Positions 7,300-14,793 of a DNA stretch of 21,113 nucleotides are shown here, piece by piece (position 1 is the first letter of the stretch; each line of letters opens with the position of its first letter). A model generated the notes under the pieces. The model was not told the origin of the DNA. It searched no databases and saw nothing but the letters and a program-made list of their open reading frames with translations. The translations under genes were made by a program, and so were the position numbers. Origin of the DNA: Aquitalea sp. (GTDB taxonomy: Bacteria; Pseudomonadota; Gammaproteobacteria; Burkholderiales; Chromobacteriaceae); the NCBI GenBank assembly GCA_019232735.1, contig JAFANL010000233.1, positions 1-21,113 of the forward strand, read 5' to 3'.

Positions 7300-8490
7300 T
7301 TAGTTGTTGTAGTTTTTGACGAAATGCACGATACGCTCGGCGGCTGCCTGACATTCTGCCAGTGTCGCGACCAGAGCGATACGGATATAGCCACTACCCG
7401 GGTTGGCACCATGGGCGGTACGCGCCAGGAAGGAGCCGGGCAGCACGGTAATGTGCTCCTGTTCGAACAGGGAGCGGGCAAAGGCGGCATCATCCCCGCC
7501 GGGTACTTTGGCCCACAGGTAGAAGCTGGCATCCGGCAGGCCGACCTCCAGCACCTCGGCCAGCATGGGGGTGACGGCCTGGAACTTGGCGATGTAGGCC
7601 GCGCGGTTTTCCTCGACGTGGGCTTCGTCGTTCCAGGCGGCCACGCTGGCGGCCTGGATGGTGGGGCTCATGGCGCCGCCCTGATAGGTGCGATACAGCA
7701 TGAACTTGGCCAGCAGGGCTGCGTCGCCGGCAACAAAGCCGGAACGCATGCCCGGTGCATTGGAGCGTTTGGACAGGCTGGTAAACATCACCAGGCGGTC
7801 AAGGCTGCGGCCCAGTTTGCTGGCGGCTTCCAGTCCGCCCAGCGGCGGCTGGCCGAAATGAATTTCCGAATAGCATTCGTCGCTGGCAATGACAAAGCCG
7901 TAGCGGTCCGACAGGTCAAACAGGTTTTTCCAGTCGTCCAGCGACATCACCGCGCCGGTAGGGTTGCCCGGGCTGCAGACAAAAACCAGCTGGGTACGTG
8001 CCCACACGCTTTGCGGCACGCTGGCCCAGTCGGGCTGGAAGCGCGTGCTGGCGGCACAGTTGACGTAGTAGGGTTCGGCCCCGGCCAGCAGTGCCGCGCC
8101 TTCGTAAATCTGGTAAAACGGATTCGGTGAAATCACCACCGGCTTTTCTGTCCGTTGACTATCGACCACGGTCTGCACAAAGGCAAACAAGGCCTCACGG
8201 CTGCCATTGACCGGCAGGATCTCGGTTTCAGCATTCAAACCCAGTCCGTAGCGGCGTTGCATCCAGTTGGCGCAGGCCTGGCGCAGTTCCACGCTGCCCA
8301 GTGTGGCGGGGTATACCGACAGCCCACCCAGGGAGTCGACCAATGCCTGTTTGATGACCTCCGGCGTCGGATGCTTGGGTTCACCGATCGACAGATTGAT
8401 ATGCGACTTGTCGGCGGGAATGGCGCCGGCCAGCAACTGGCGCAAGCGCTGGAAAGGATAGGGTTGCAGGCTGTCCAGGTGGGGGTTCAC
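7300..8490 (-). CDS. dapC: Succinyldiaminopimelate transaminase DapC
   Basis: DapC is a PLP-dependent class I/II aminotransferase that makes N-succinyl-LL-diaminopimelate, the step after DapD. The 396-residue product shows the N-terminal LDSLQPYPFQRLRQLLAG pattern typical of proteobacterial DapC, NLSIGEPKHPTP, PVNGSREALFAF, the CSPGNPTGAVMS motif, and the PLP-binding Lys241 in TSLSKRSNAPGMRSGF. The C-terminal Arg in YIRIALV should bind the substrate carboxylate. The GTG at 8490 (VNPHLDSL) is preferred, because the in-frame ATG at 8586 would add 32 residues unlike the family. The ribosome-binding site (AGAGAG) is modest. It is transcribed ahead of dapD, divergently from the EamA transporter. 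Some DapC enzymes also act as N-acetylornithine transaminases, which cannot be excluded. Confidence 0.9.
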   Translation of the reverse strand: MNPHLDSLQPYPFQRLRQLLAGAIPADKSHINLSIGEPKHPTPEVIKQALVDSLGGLSVYPATLGSVELRQACANWMQRRYGLGLNAETEILPVNGSREALFAFVQTVVDSQRTEKPVVISPNPFYQIYEGAALLAGAEPYYVNCAASTRFQPDWASVPQSVWARTQLVFVCSPGNPTGAVMSLDDWKNLFDLSDRYGFVIASDECYSEIHFGQPPLGGLEAASKLGRSLDRLVMFTSLSKRSNAPGMRSGFVAGDAALLAKFMLYRTYQGGAMSPTIQAASVAAWNDEAHVEENRAAYIAKFQAVTPMLAEVLEVGLPDASFYLWAKVPGGDDAAFARSLFEQEHITVLPGSFLARTAHGANPGSGYIRIALVATLAECQAAAERIVHFVKNYNN

Positions 8491-8549
8491 GCTTGGTTCT
8501 CTCTTTGCTGTGGGGCAGGTCGGCCATGCCGTCTGCCTCTGAATCTTGT

Positions 8550-8579
8550 TTGGCGGGCTGTATTGCAGCGCCGCAGAAT
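8550..8579 (+). promoter_or_regulatory. Possible promoter of the EamA/GNAT pair
   Basis: TTGGCG (8550-8555) and CAGAAT (8574-8579) are 18 bases apart, each matching sigma-70 consensus at four of six positions, about 20 bases before the transporter ATG. The 110-base divergent spacer to dapC must hold promoters for both directions; I could not identify the dapC one. Confidence 0.22.
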
Positions 8580-8600
8580 CGCCCATCTTAAGAAATCGTG

Positions 8601-9503
8601 ATGCCTCTTGTAAAACAAAAGCTTCTCGCCATCGTCGCCATTGTCACCACCGCCCTGGTATGGGGACTGATGTGGTACCCGTTTCGGGCCTTGAGCGAAC
8701 GGGGTATCAGTACGGCGCAAACCTCGTTGCTGGTGTATCTGCTGGCTGCGTTGTCGGGGTTTTTCCTGTTCTTTGATGTCTATCGTCGCCAGCTGCGCTG
8801 GCATCCGGTGTTGCCTGTGTTGGCGCTGCTGTTTGGCTGGTGCAATTTCAGCTACACCTGGGCGGTATCCGAGGGAATGGTGATGCGGGTGCTGCTGTTG
8901 TTCTACCTGTCGCCCTTGTGGAGCGCCCTGTTTTCCCGCCTGTTGCTGCAAGAGCGGCTGACGCGCAGCGGCTGGCTGGTGGTGGGCTTGTCGCTGGCGG
9001 GCTGCATGACCATCCTGTATCGTCCCGGCCTGCTGGATGGGGCCGTGTGGCTCAGCCAGCGTTATGAATGGCTGGCCTTGTCCGGCGGCATCAGCTTTGC
9101 CCTGGGCAATGTGCTGAGCAAACGTGCGCGCAATCTGCCGGTGCCGGTCAAGTCTGCCACGATCTGGGTGGGGGTGGCACTGATGGGCTTTGTGGCGCTG
9201 GCCAGCCGCCAGCAACTGGGCAGCGTGCTGTCACTCTCGCTGGAGGATGGCCTGTTGTTGCTTTTGCTGGGTGCCACCTTGCTGGCCACCAGCATCATTT
9301 CCCAACATGGTGTCAGCCTGCTGCCCGCCAATCAGACCATGACGCTGATGTTGCTGGAGCTGGTGTTTGCCGCCATGTCGGCCTATCTGCTGGCGGGCGA
9401 GGTTATGAGTGTGCAGGAGTGGCTGGGGGCGGCACTGATCGGCAGTGCCAGCCTGTTGTCCGGCAAAATGACGCAGCCGCTGGCTGTCAGGGAGAAAACA
9501 TGA
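8601..9503 (+). CDS. EamA/DMT-family transporter
   Basis: This is a 300-residue integral membrane protein with about ten hydrophobic helices, arranged as the two EamA repeats of the drug/metabolite transporter superfamily. The first repeat begins with ALVWGLMWYPFRALSERGIS, and the second begins near GGISFALGNVLSKRARNLPVP. These proteins usually export or exchange small metabolites such as amino acids; the substrate cannot be told from sequence. The ATG at 8601 is chosen, though a GTG lies directly before it at 8598. No strong ribosome-binding site is visible. Its stop overlaps the start of the acetyltransferase as ATGA, so the two are probably co-translated. Confidence 0.88.
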   Translation: MPLVKQKLLAIVAIVTTALVWGLMWYPFRALSERGISTAQTSLLVYLLAALSGFFLFFDVYRRQLRWHPVLPVLALLFGWCNFSYTWAVSEGMVMRVLLLFYLSPLWSALFSRLLLQERLTRSGWLVVGLSLAGCMTILYRPGLLDGAVWLSQRYEWLALSGGISFALGNVLSKRARNLPVPVKSATIWVGVALMGFVALASRQQLGSVLSLSLEDGLLLLLLGATLLATSIISQHGVSLLPANQTMTLMLLELVFAAMSAYLLAGEVMSVQEWLGAALIGSASLLSGKMTQPLAVREKT

Positions 9504-10078
9504 ATATCCGGCGTATGCACGTGGATGACTTTCCGGCCTTCTGGCCGACATTTCAGACCATCATTCAAGCGCAGGAAAGCTATGCCTATGCACCGGATCT
9601 GAGCCTGGAACAGGCGGCTGCATTATGGTGCGCGCAGCCACAGGAATGCTGGCTGGCCGAAGAGGACGGCGTGCTGCTGGGGAGCTATTTCATCAAGCCG
9701 AATGCCAGTGGCCCGGGGGGGCATGTCTGCAATTGCGGCTATATGGTGAGCCCGCTGGCGCGGGGCCGGGGCGTGGCGGCGGCCTTGTGTGCGCACTCGC
9801 AGCAGCGCGGCCACACGCTGGGCTATCTGGCCATGCAATTCAATGCCGTGGTGGCCAGCAATACTGTCGCCGTGGCGTTGTGGAAAAAGCTGGGCTTTGT
9901 CGAAGTGGGACGGGTGCCGGGAGCCTACCGGCATCGCACGCTGGGACTGGTGGATTGCCTGATCATGCACAAATGGCTGACAGACCCGGTGGCCAGCCAG
10001 CCACCAAGCGCCACGGCACCATTGATTGCCCGCAAGAATATCGAGGCGGTGGTGTCACGCAAGCGCAAGAAGAGTTGA
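9500..10078 (+). CDS. GNAT-family N-acetyltransferase
   Basis: This 192-residue protein is of the Gcn5-related acetyltransferase fold. The acetyl-CoA pyrophosphate loop is visible as MVSPLARGRGVAAALCAHSQQ (about residues 81-101, R-G-R-G-V-A motif). A FNAVVASNTVAVALWKKLGFVEVGRVPGAYRH motif typical of GNAT C-terminal halves follows. The last roughly 30 residues are basic (ARKNIEAVVSRKRKKS) and lie outside the fold. The ATG at 9500 overlaps the transporter stop by four bases (ATGA), and GGAG precedes it. The target (amine, amino acid or antibiotic) is unknown; the link to an exporter suggests both act on the same small molecule, which is inference. It converges on slyX with a 4-base gap. Confidence 0.87.
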   Translation: MNIRRMHVDDFPAFWPTFQTIIQAQESYAYAPDLSLEQAAALWCAQPQECWLAEEDGVLLGSYFIKPNASGPGGHVCNCGYMVSPLARGRGVAAALCAHSQQRGHTLGYLAMQFNAVVASNTVAVALWKKLGFVEVGRVPGAYRHRTLGLVDCLIMHKWLTDPVASQPPSATAPLIARKNIEAVVSRKRKKS

Positions 10079-10082
10079 TGGT

Positions 10083-10298
10083 TTAGTAATGCGGCGGTAT
10101 TTCGTCGCGCAGCGAGCCGCCGCTGTTGCCACTATCGGGCTGGGCGGCCTTGAATTGCTGGTACACCAGGCGTAGCTGCTGCTGCAGCAGGTCGATCTGC
10201 TGCTGCTGACGGGCCACGGTGGCATTCAGGCTGTCGAGCAGGTCATCCTGGAAGGCGATTTTCACTTCCAGTTCATTCAGGCGGTCTTCGGTATGCAT
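10083..10298 (-). CDS. slyX: SlyX family protein
   Basis: The 71-residue product has the SlyX pattern: an acidic N-terminus (EDRLNELEVKIAFQDDLLDSLN), a Gln-rich coiled coil (VARQQQQIDLLQQQLRLVYQQF) and a disordered Gly/Ser tail ending in DEIPPHY, the characteristic C-terminus. The family is widespread in Proteobacteria and its role is not established. The gene is monocistronic. Its stop codon is 4 bases from the end of the convergent acetyltransferase gene, and its start has no strong ribosome-binding site. Confidence 0.93.
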   Translation of the reverse strand: MHTEDRLNELEVKIAFQDDLLDSLNATVARQQQQIDLLQQQLRLVYQQFKAAQPDSGNSGGSLRDEIPPHY

Positions 10299-10360
10299 GG
10301 CGGCATTCTACCTCAGCTGGCTGGTGTGCTGGTCGGCATGCGCAGCATTGTGTAATTGCG

Positions 10361-10399
10361 TGGAATATAAAATCCAGTTTTTATTATTTTCTGGAATTT
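10361..10399. promoter_or_regulatory. AT-rich imperfect dyad in the slyX-DUF2325 divergent spacer
   Basis: AAAATCCAG (10369-10377) and CTGGAATTT (10391-10399) form an inverted repeat with 8 of 9 positions matching and a 13-base AT-rich spacer. TGGAAT occurs at 10361 and again at 10392, 31 bases apart (about three helical turns). A TATAAA (10366-10371) overlaps the left arm. It could be an operator over the divergent promoters; no regulator family is recognised. Confidence 0.3.
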
Positions 10400-10460
10400 G
10401 CAGGGCCGGTTAGAGTGTGTCCATCACCCAGCCGCACGGCGGCGTTCGAGGAGGATGAAC

Positions 10461-10757
10461 ATGGAAGCCTTGCTGATCGGCGGCGACAGCCTGGGCCAGA
10501 TCCCAGAGGTGCTGGCCTTGTACGATATCCGCATTGCCCGCCATATTACCGGCCGCAATACCTTGCACCAACGCAAACTGCCCCTGCCCAAGAATACCGA
10601 GATGCTGATCCTGCTGACCGACTTTCTGGGCCACAATGCCATGCGCCATTATCGCGATACGGCAGCGGCACATGGCATTCCGGTGTTGGCCTGTCGTCGT
10701 TCCGCCACGGCGGTGGCTGAGCGGTTGCGGCACGATGGCTGGCAACCGCAGGCCTGA
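10461..10757 (+). CDS. DUF2325 domain-containing protein
   Basis: This 98-residue protein begins MEALLIGGDSLGQIPEVLALYDI and ends with GIPVLACRRSATAVAERLRHDGW. The layout matches the DUF2325 family of small, probably Rossmann-like proteins of unknown function. Its middle is basic (RHITGRNTLHQRKLPLPKNTEM), followed by a hydrophobic strand ILLTDFLGHNAM. The start at 461 of this kilobase (ATG 10461) is preferred over the ATG at 10455, since GAGGAGG directly abuts the latter and lies 6 bases before the former. This is one of the strongest ribosome-binding sites in the window, so good expression is expected. It converges on the MgtC-family gene with a 6-base gap. No function is assigned. Confidence 0.82.
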   Translation: MEALLIGGDSLGQIPEVLALYDIRIARHITGRNTLHQRKLPLPKNTEMLILLTDFLGHNAMRHYRDTAAAHGIPVLACRRSATAVAERLRHDGWQPQA

Positions 10758-10763
10758 CGTGAA

Positions 10764-11513
10764 TCAGTTGCGGGCGGGCTGAATGCTGAAGGTTTCGATC
10801 TGTTCCAGCGTGATGAAGTCGTGGGACAGATCGACCACATTGATCAGGTGGTGCTTGTTCAGCGCCGAGACCAGAAAGCTCCATTCCGTGGTTTCCTTGC
10901 CCACATTCAAGGCAATGCTTTCCTCATGCACGATCACCCCCAGTGCCCGCAAATCCAGGCATAACTGCTCTACTGTCCAGCGGTGGTCTTGTTTCACCGT
11001 CATGGTGACAAACAGACCAAAGCGCCTGGGCAGCATGTTTTCCATCCAGTTCAGTGCCCGCATGCACAGAATGCACAAGACCGTGACGGCGATGGCTGAC
11101 AGGTAAAAGCCCACGCCCACCAGGATGCCGATCACCGAGGACATCCATACCGAAGCGGCGGAAGTCAGCCCGCTGATGGACATGCCCTCCTTCATGATCA
11201 TGCCGGCACCCAGAAAGCCCACCCCGGTCAACACCCCTTGTGCCACCCGTGTCATGTCGCCGTGCATGATGTCGGGATGACCACCGCCATACCAGAAGCC
11301 GGAATAGCCGATCATGCTGATGACACCGGCCGAGGCCATCGAGACCAGGCCATAGGTACGCATGCCGGCAGCGCGGCCATTTGACCAGCGCTCATACCCC
11401 ACCAGACAGCCCAGCAGCAGTCCACCCAGCAGATTGCAAGTAATCAGCAGGTTGACTTCCCACTTCTGCGCCGACCAGTACTGGTCCAGCAATTGGGCGA
11501 AGGTAATGCTCAT
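10764..11513 (-). CDS. MgtC/SapB family membrane protein
   Basis: The N-terminal half (about 20-155) carries four or five hydrophobic helices with MgtC/SapB motifs: LLLGCLVGYERWSNGRAAGMRTYGLVSMASAGVIS, MTRVAQGVLTGVGFLGAGMIMKEG and GLTSAASVWMSSVIGILVGVGFY. The cytosolic C-terminal domain (about 165-249) is hydrophilic and ACT-like in its alternation of strands and helices. MgtC homologues affect magnesium-limited growth, F-ATP synthase activity or survival in macrophages in some pathogens; most family members have no proven role, and the N-terminal domain alone defines this broad family. I therefore give no symbol. The gene lies 90 bases after rsmJ on the same strand and ends 6 bases from the DUF2325 gene. 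The ribosome-binding site at 11513 is weak. Confidence 0.85.
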   Translation of the reverse strand: MSITFAQLLDQYWSAQKWEVNLLITCNLLGGLLLGCLVGYERWSNGRAAGMRTYGLVSMASAGVISMIGYSGFWYGGGHPDIMHGDMTRVAQGVLTGVGFLGAGMIMKEGMSISGLTSAASVWMSSVIGILVGVGFYLSAIAVTVLCILCMRALNWMENMLPRRFGLFVTMTVKQDHRWTVEQLCLDLRALGVIVHEESIALNVGKETTEWSFLVSALNKHHLINVVDLSHDFITLEQIETFSIQPARN

Positions 11514-11603
11514 GGTGTGCTTTCTGCTAGCTTCGGGTTGTGTCCATGCCTCAGGCTAGGCGGGTAGGGCCAGCCTGGCAAGCCGTTTTGCCACAGGAAT
11601 AGT

Positions 11604-12389
11604 CTAGAGGCTGTCATCCGGGCGCAGGGCCTTGATGATGTACAGGTCGAAGCGGGTGGATTTGCCATCCAGTACCGCCGAGGGCTTGACGCCTTCGATG
11701 GCGGCACCCAGCCGGGGCCGCTTCACCACCACGCGCACCTTGGCCGCGGCAATGGCGGCTTCCAGCAGGCGGGCGCTGTCCATATCGTCCCCGATCACAT
11801 GCTGGAAAGCCTGCATGTCTTTCTTGGCGGCGGCGCTTTTCTTGTCGGTATCCGGGAACATCGGATCGACAAACACCACCTCCGGGCGTGCCGTGGCGAC
11901 AAGCTGGCTTAGCCAGTCGGCAGAATTGGCATGTACCAGTTGCATGCGTGCGGCAATGTCGGCGGTATCGGCGTGGCGTGCTGCCCGCTCCAGCGCATCG
12001 CATAGCAAGGCCGCCGCCACCGGGGAGCGCTCCACCATGGTGACACGGCAGCCCAGGCTGGCCAGCACGAAGCTGTCACGCCCCAGGCCGGCGGTGGCAT
12101 CGACAATGTCCGGCAGCGCCTTGGCTCCCTTCAGCCCCACGGCCTTGGCCACCGGCTGGCCACGCCCACCCCCCTGTTCGCGGCGGTGACGGGCCGCACC
12201 TTCGACAAATTCGGCATACACCGCCCCGTGCTTGCCGGTGGTGACCAGCTCCAGCCGCTGCGGCCCCAGTTCCAGCCAGTAGCCTTCGACCGGGCGCCGA
12301 TTCAGCAGCGGCAGGGCAAAGCGGCTGGCAAGCTGCCTGGCGTAGTCGAGGCGTGCGTTTTCCGCGCAGAACAAAGGGGTGACGGGCAT
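11604..12389 (-). CDS. rsmJ: 16S rRNA (guanine1516-N2)-methyltransferase RsmJ
   Basis: RsmJ (formerly YhiQ) methylates G1516 of 16S rRNA with S-adenosylmethionine. The 261-residue product (E. coli 250) shows RLELVTTGKHGAVYAEFVEGAARHRREQGGG, the SAM-binding motif IVDATAGLGRDSFVLASLGC with the acidic MVERSP strand after it, and the catalytic-type motif VFVDPMFP. DKKSAAAKKDMQAF and VVVKRPRLGAAIEG follow, all hallmarks of the family. The ATG at 12389 is chosen because AAGGAA lies 6 bases upstream; the frame runs 26 codons further up without a family match. It is divergent from comEC across 112 bases. Confidence 0.95.
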   Translation of the reverse strand: MPVTPLFCAENARLDYARQLASRFALPLLNRRPVEGYWLELGPQRLELVTTGKHGAVYAEFVEGAARHRREQGGGRGQPVAKAVGLKGAKALPDIVDATAGLGRDSFVLASLGCRVTMVERSPVAAALLCDALERAARHADTADIAARMQLVHANSADWLSQLVATARPEVVFVDPMFPDTDKKSAAAKKDMQAFQHVIGDDMDSARLLEAAIAAAKVRVVVKRPRLGAAIEGVKPSAVLDGKSTRFDLYIIKALRPDDSL

Positions 12390-12466
12390 GATGGTTCCTT
12401 GAGTGACAGCCGGCACGATACGGGATGCGCCCCATGGCGGCAAGCTGATGCCTGTCCCAGTCGCCA

Positions 12467-12495
12467 TTGCCGACGCTGGCCTGTGACGGCATAAC
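12467..12495 (+). promoter_or_regulatory. Candidate comEC promoter implying a leaderless mRNA
   Basis: TTGCCG (12467-12472) and CATAAC (12490-12495) are exactly 17 bases apart, each matching sigma-70 consensus at four of six positions. The transcription start would fall about 6-7 bases later, at or beside the comEC ATG (12502). No Shine-Dalgarno sequence precedes that ATG, which fits leaderless translation. The evidence is by eye only. Confidence 0.35.
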
Positions 12496-12501
12496 TGCCG
12501 G

Positions 12502-14793
12502 ATGCTGAAGCTTGCCCTGTTTGTTTGCGGCGTGGTGCTGTGTGCATTTTTACCGCAGCTACCCTCGCTATGGAATGTGTCTGGCCTGTGCCTGTTGAGT
12601 GCGCTGCTCAGTCGGCTGGGAGGGCGACGGCTTGCCTGGCTGTCCGGGCTGGCCTGCGCATTTTTGCTGGGGCTGGGCTATGCCGATGCCCGGGCGCAGT
12701 GGCGGCGGGCGCAGGAATTGCCCAGGGCCGCGTGGCAGCAAACACTTGAGTTCAGAGGGGTGGTACGGGGCTTGCCTGCACCAGGTGAGTATGGTGTGCG
12801 CTTGCAGTTCGAGGTGGAGCAGGTGCTCAGCCCGGGAGCGAGCCTGCCCTCGGTGGTGCAATTGTTTGTCTTTGCCCGCAAGGGCGATACGGCCCCCGGG
12901 CTGTCGTGGCATGCCGGTCAGCGCTGGCAGTTGGCGGCCCGTTTTCGCCCCCGGCAATCGACAGCCAACCCCTTTGGCTTCGATGCCGAGCAATGGCTGT
13001 GGTCTGAAGGGGTATTGGCCAGTGGCACGGTACAGCCAGGAGCGCATTTGCTGAACGCAGCACAGGATGGCCAGGCCCGGGTGGACCGTCTGCGAGAGCG
13101 GCTGGTGTTGCGCATCGAATCCGTGCTGGGGCAGCAGCGGGCAGCGGGGCTGGTGGCCGGGCTGACGGTGGGTGCACAGCAGCGGATTGCGCGTGCGGAG
13201 TGGCAAAACCTGGCGCGTACCGGCCTGACGCATGTCGTATCGATTTCCGGCCTGCACATCACCATGGTTGCCGGCATGGTGGCAGGTCTGGTGGCGTGGC
13301 TGCTACGGCGCTGGCCTGGTGGGCGGATCGCGCCACGCCTGCTGATCGTGGGCAGCGGGGTTCTGGCGGCAGCAGTGTATGCGGTACTGGCCGGCTTTTC
13401 GGTACCGACCCAGCGTACCTTGTACATGTTGTGTTGCATGGCGTTGATGCTGTGCTGGCAGCGTGCGTGGTCCGGCCTGCATATATGGTGGATGGCACTG
13501 ACGGTGGTCTTGCTGATTGATCCCTTCGCCGTGCTGGCCCCGGGGCTATGGCTGTCTTTCGGGCTGGTGGCGGCGCTGATGCTGTCGTCGGCCGGACGGC
13601 GTGCGCCGCCGGGCAAACTCCGCCAGACGCTGCTTGCCCAATGGGCCGCCACCGTGGCTTCGCTGCTGCCCTTGCTGGCCATGTTCGGCAACTTTCCTTT
13701 GCTGTCTCCGGTGGCCAATGCCTTTGGTATCCCTTATGTCTCGGTGCTGCTGACGCCATTGTCGCTGCTGGCCGTGATCCTGCCCTGGGATGGGCCTTTG
13801 CTGTTGGCGGGCCATCTGGCCGAGTATTTCTATCGTGGCGTGGACTGGCTGGCGCAGTGGCCGATGCTGCAAGTGGCAGCCGCCCCATGGCCTTTGTTGC
13901 TGGTGGGCGGTATCGGCAGCGTGTGGCTGTTGGCTCCGGCCGGCATGCCGGGCCGCTGGCTGGGGGCCAGCCTGTTGGTGCCTGCCTTGTGCTATCGGCC
14001 GGCACCGCCGGAGGTGGGGACTTTCCGGGCCGTGGTACTGGATGTGGGGCAGGGTTTGTCGTTGCTGATCCAGACCCGGCAACATGCCCTGCTGTTTGAC
14101 ACCGGAGCGGCGGAAGGCGGGCGCTGGGTGTTGCCCCAGTTGCAGGGCCTGGGTATCCGCCAGCTGGATATCCTGCTGCTATCGCATAATGACAAGGATC
14201 ACGACGGCGCTGCGGCCGATATCGTGGCGGCCATGCCGGTACGCCAGCTACTGGTTGGTCAGCAGGCCACACTGCAACAGCAGGGCTTGCTAGGCAGACT
14301 TTGCCAGCGCGGGCAAAGCTGGGTGTGGGATGGCATTCGTTTTGATGTGCTGTGGCCTCCCGCGGGAGCGTCCTTGCCGGATGACAATAGTCACAGTTGC
14401 GTGTTGCGGGTGGCCAGCTGGCGTCATGCACTGCTGGTGACGGGGGATGCGCCCATGGCGGTGGAGGAGCGCTTGGTCGAGGATTATGGCCGCCAGTTGC
14501 ATAGCAGCGTGTTGCTGCCGGGGCACCATGGCAGCCGCACCTCGACCTCGGCCCGCTGGTTGCAGACAGTGGCGCCGCAGCTGTCCGTATTGAGCCTGGG
14601 CTTCTTGAATCGCTACCGCCATCCACACCCACGTGTCTTACAGGCGCTACAGCAGCAGGGGCTGGTATTGCGTACCGACGCCGACGGTTTGCTCACGCTC
14701 ACGCTGGGCGATGCGCTGCAGTTTGACTGTTATCGCCGTCAGGCGGCCCGCTACTGGCGTGCGCCGGCGCCTTGTGCCGCCCCGAGCGATTAA
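12502..14793 (+). CDS. comEC: DNA internalization-related competence protein ComEC/Rec2
   Basis: ComEC forms the inner-membrane channel that takes up single-stranded DNA during natural transformation. The 763-residue product has the full three-part layout. The N-terminal DUF4131/OB-like region covers about 20-165, with LEFRGVVRGLPAPGEYGVRLQFEVEQVL. The polytopic Competence domain covers about 200-470, with GLTHVVSISGLHITMVAGM near 240-260 and FSVPTQRTLYMLCCMAL. The C-terminal metallo-beta-lactamase-like domain covers about 505-750, with SHNDKDH (561-567), VTGDAP and GHHGSRTS (674-681). The metal-ligand motif is intact, so a nuclease role for the non-transported strand is possible. The frame is undisturbed, suggesting a competent or recently competent lineage. 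No ribosome-binding site is seen at the ATG. Its stop overlaps that of the convergent response-regulator gene. Confidence 0.95.
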   Translation: MLKLALFVCGVVLCAFLPQLPSLWNVSGLCLLSALLSRLGGRRLAWLSGLACAFLLGLGYADARAQWRRAQELPRAAWQQTLEFRGVVRGLPAPGEYGVRLQFEVEQVLSPGASLPSVVQLFVFARKGDTAPGLSWHAGQRWQLAARFRPRQSTANPFGFDAEQWLWSEGVLASGTVQPGAHLLNAAQDGQARVDRLRERLVLRIESVLGQQRAAGLVAGLTVGAQQRIARAEWQNLARTGLTHVVSISGLHITMVAGMVAGLVAWLLRRWPGGRIAPRLLIVGSGVLAAAVYAVLAGFSVPTQRTLYMLCCMALMLCWQRAWSGLHIWWMALTVVLLIDPFAVLAPGLWLSFGLVAALMLSSAGRRAPPGKLRQTLLAQWAATVASLLPLLAMFGNFPLLSPVANAFGIPYVSVLLTPLSLLAVILPWDGPLLLAGHLAEYFYRGVDWLAQWPMLQVAAAPWPLLLVGGIGSVWLLAPAGMPGRWLGASLLVPALCYRPAPPEVGTFRAVVLDVGQGLSLLIQTRQHALLFDTGAAEGGRWVLPQLQGLGIRQLDILLLSHNDKDHDGAAADIVAAMPVRQLLVGQQATLQQQGLLGRLCQRGQSWVWDGIRFDVLWPPAGASLPDDNSHSCVLRVASWRHALLVTGDAPMAVEERLVEDYGRQLHSSVLLPGHHGSRTSTSARWLQTVAPQLSVLSLGFLNRYRHPHPRVLQALQQQGLVLRTDADGLLTLTLGDALQFDCYRRQAARYWRAPAPCAAPSD

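Noticed and set aside
6313..8130. 605-residue plus-strand open frame
   Set aside because: It lies antisense to dapD and dapC, both of which have clear family motifs. The translated product is His/Ala/Gly-rich without any recognisable domain, typical of a GC-rich shadow frame.
11569..11579. GCCAGCCTGGC palindrome between rsmJ and the MgtC-family gene
   Set aside because: Short 5-bp arms with a single-base centre and no T-tract; not a usable terminator and expected by chance in GC-rich DNA.
13259..14632. 457-residue minus-strand open frame
   Set aside because: Antisense to the intact membrane and beta-lactamase-like parts of comEC. The composition (Pro/Arg/Ala/Ser) is that of a shadow frame.
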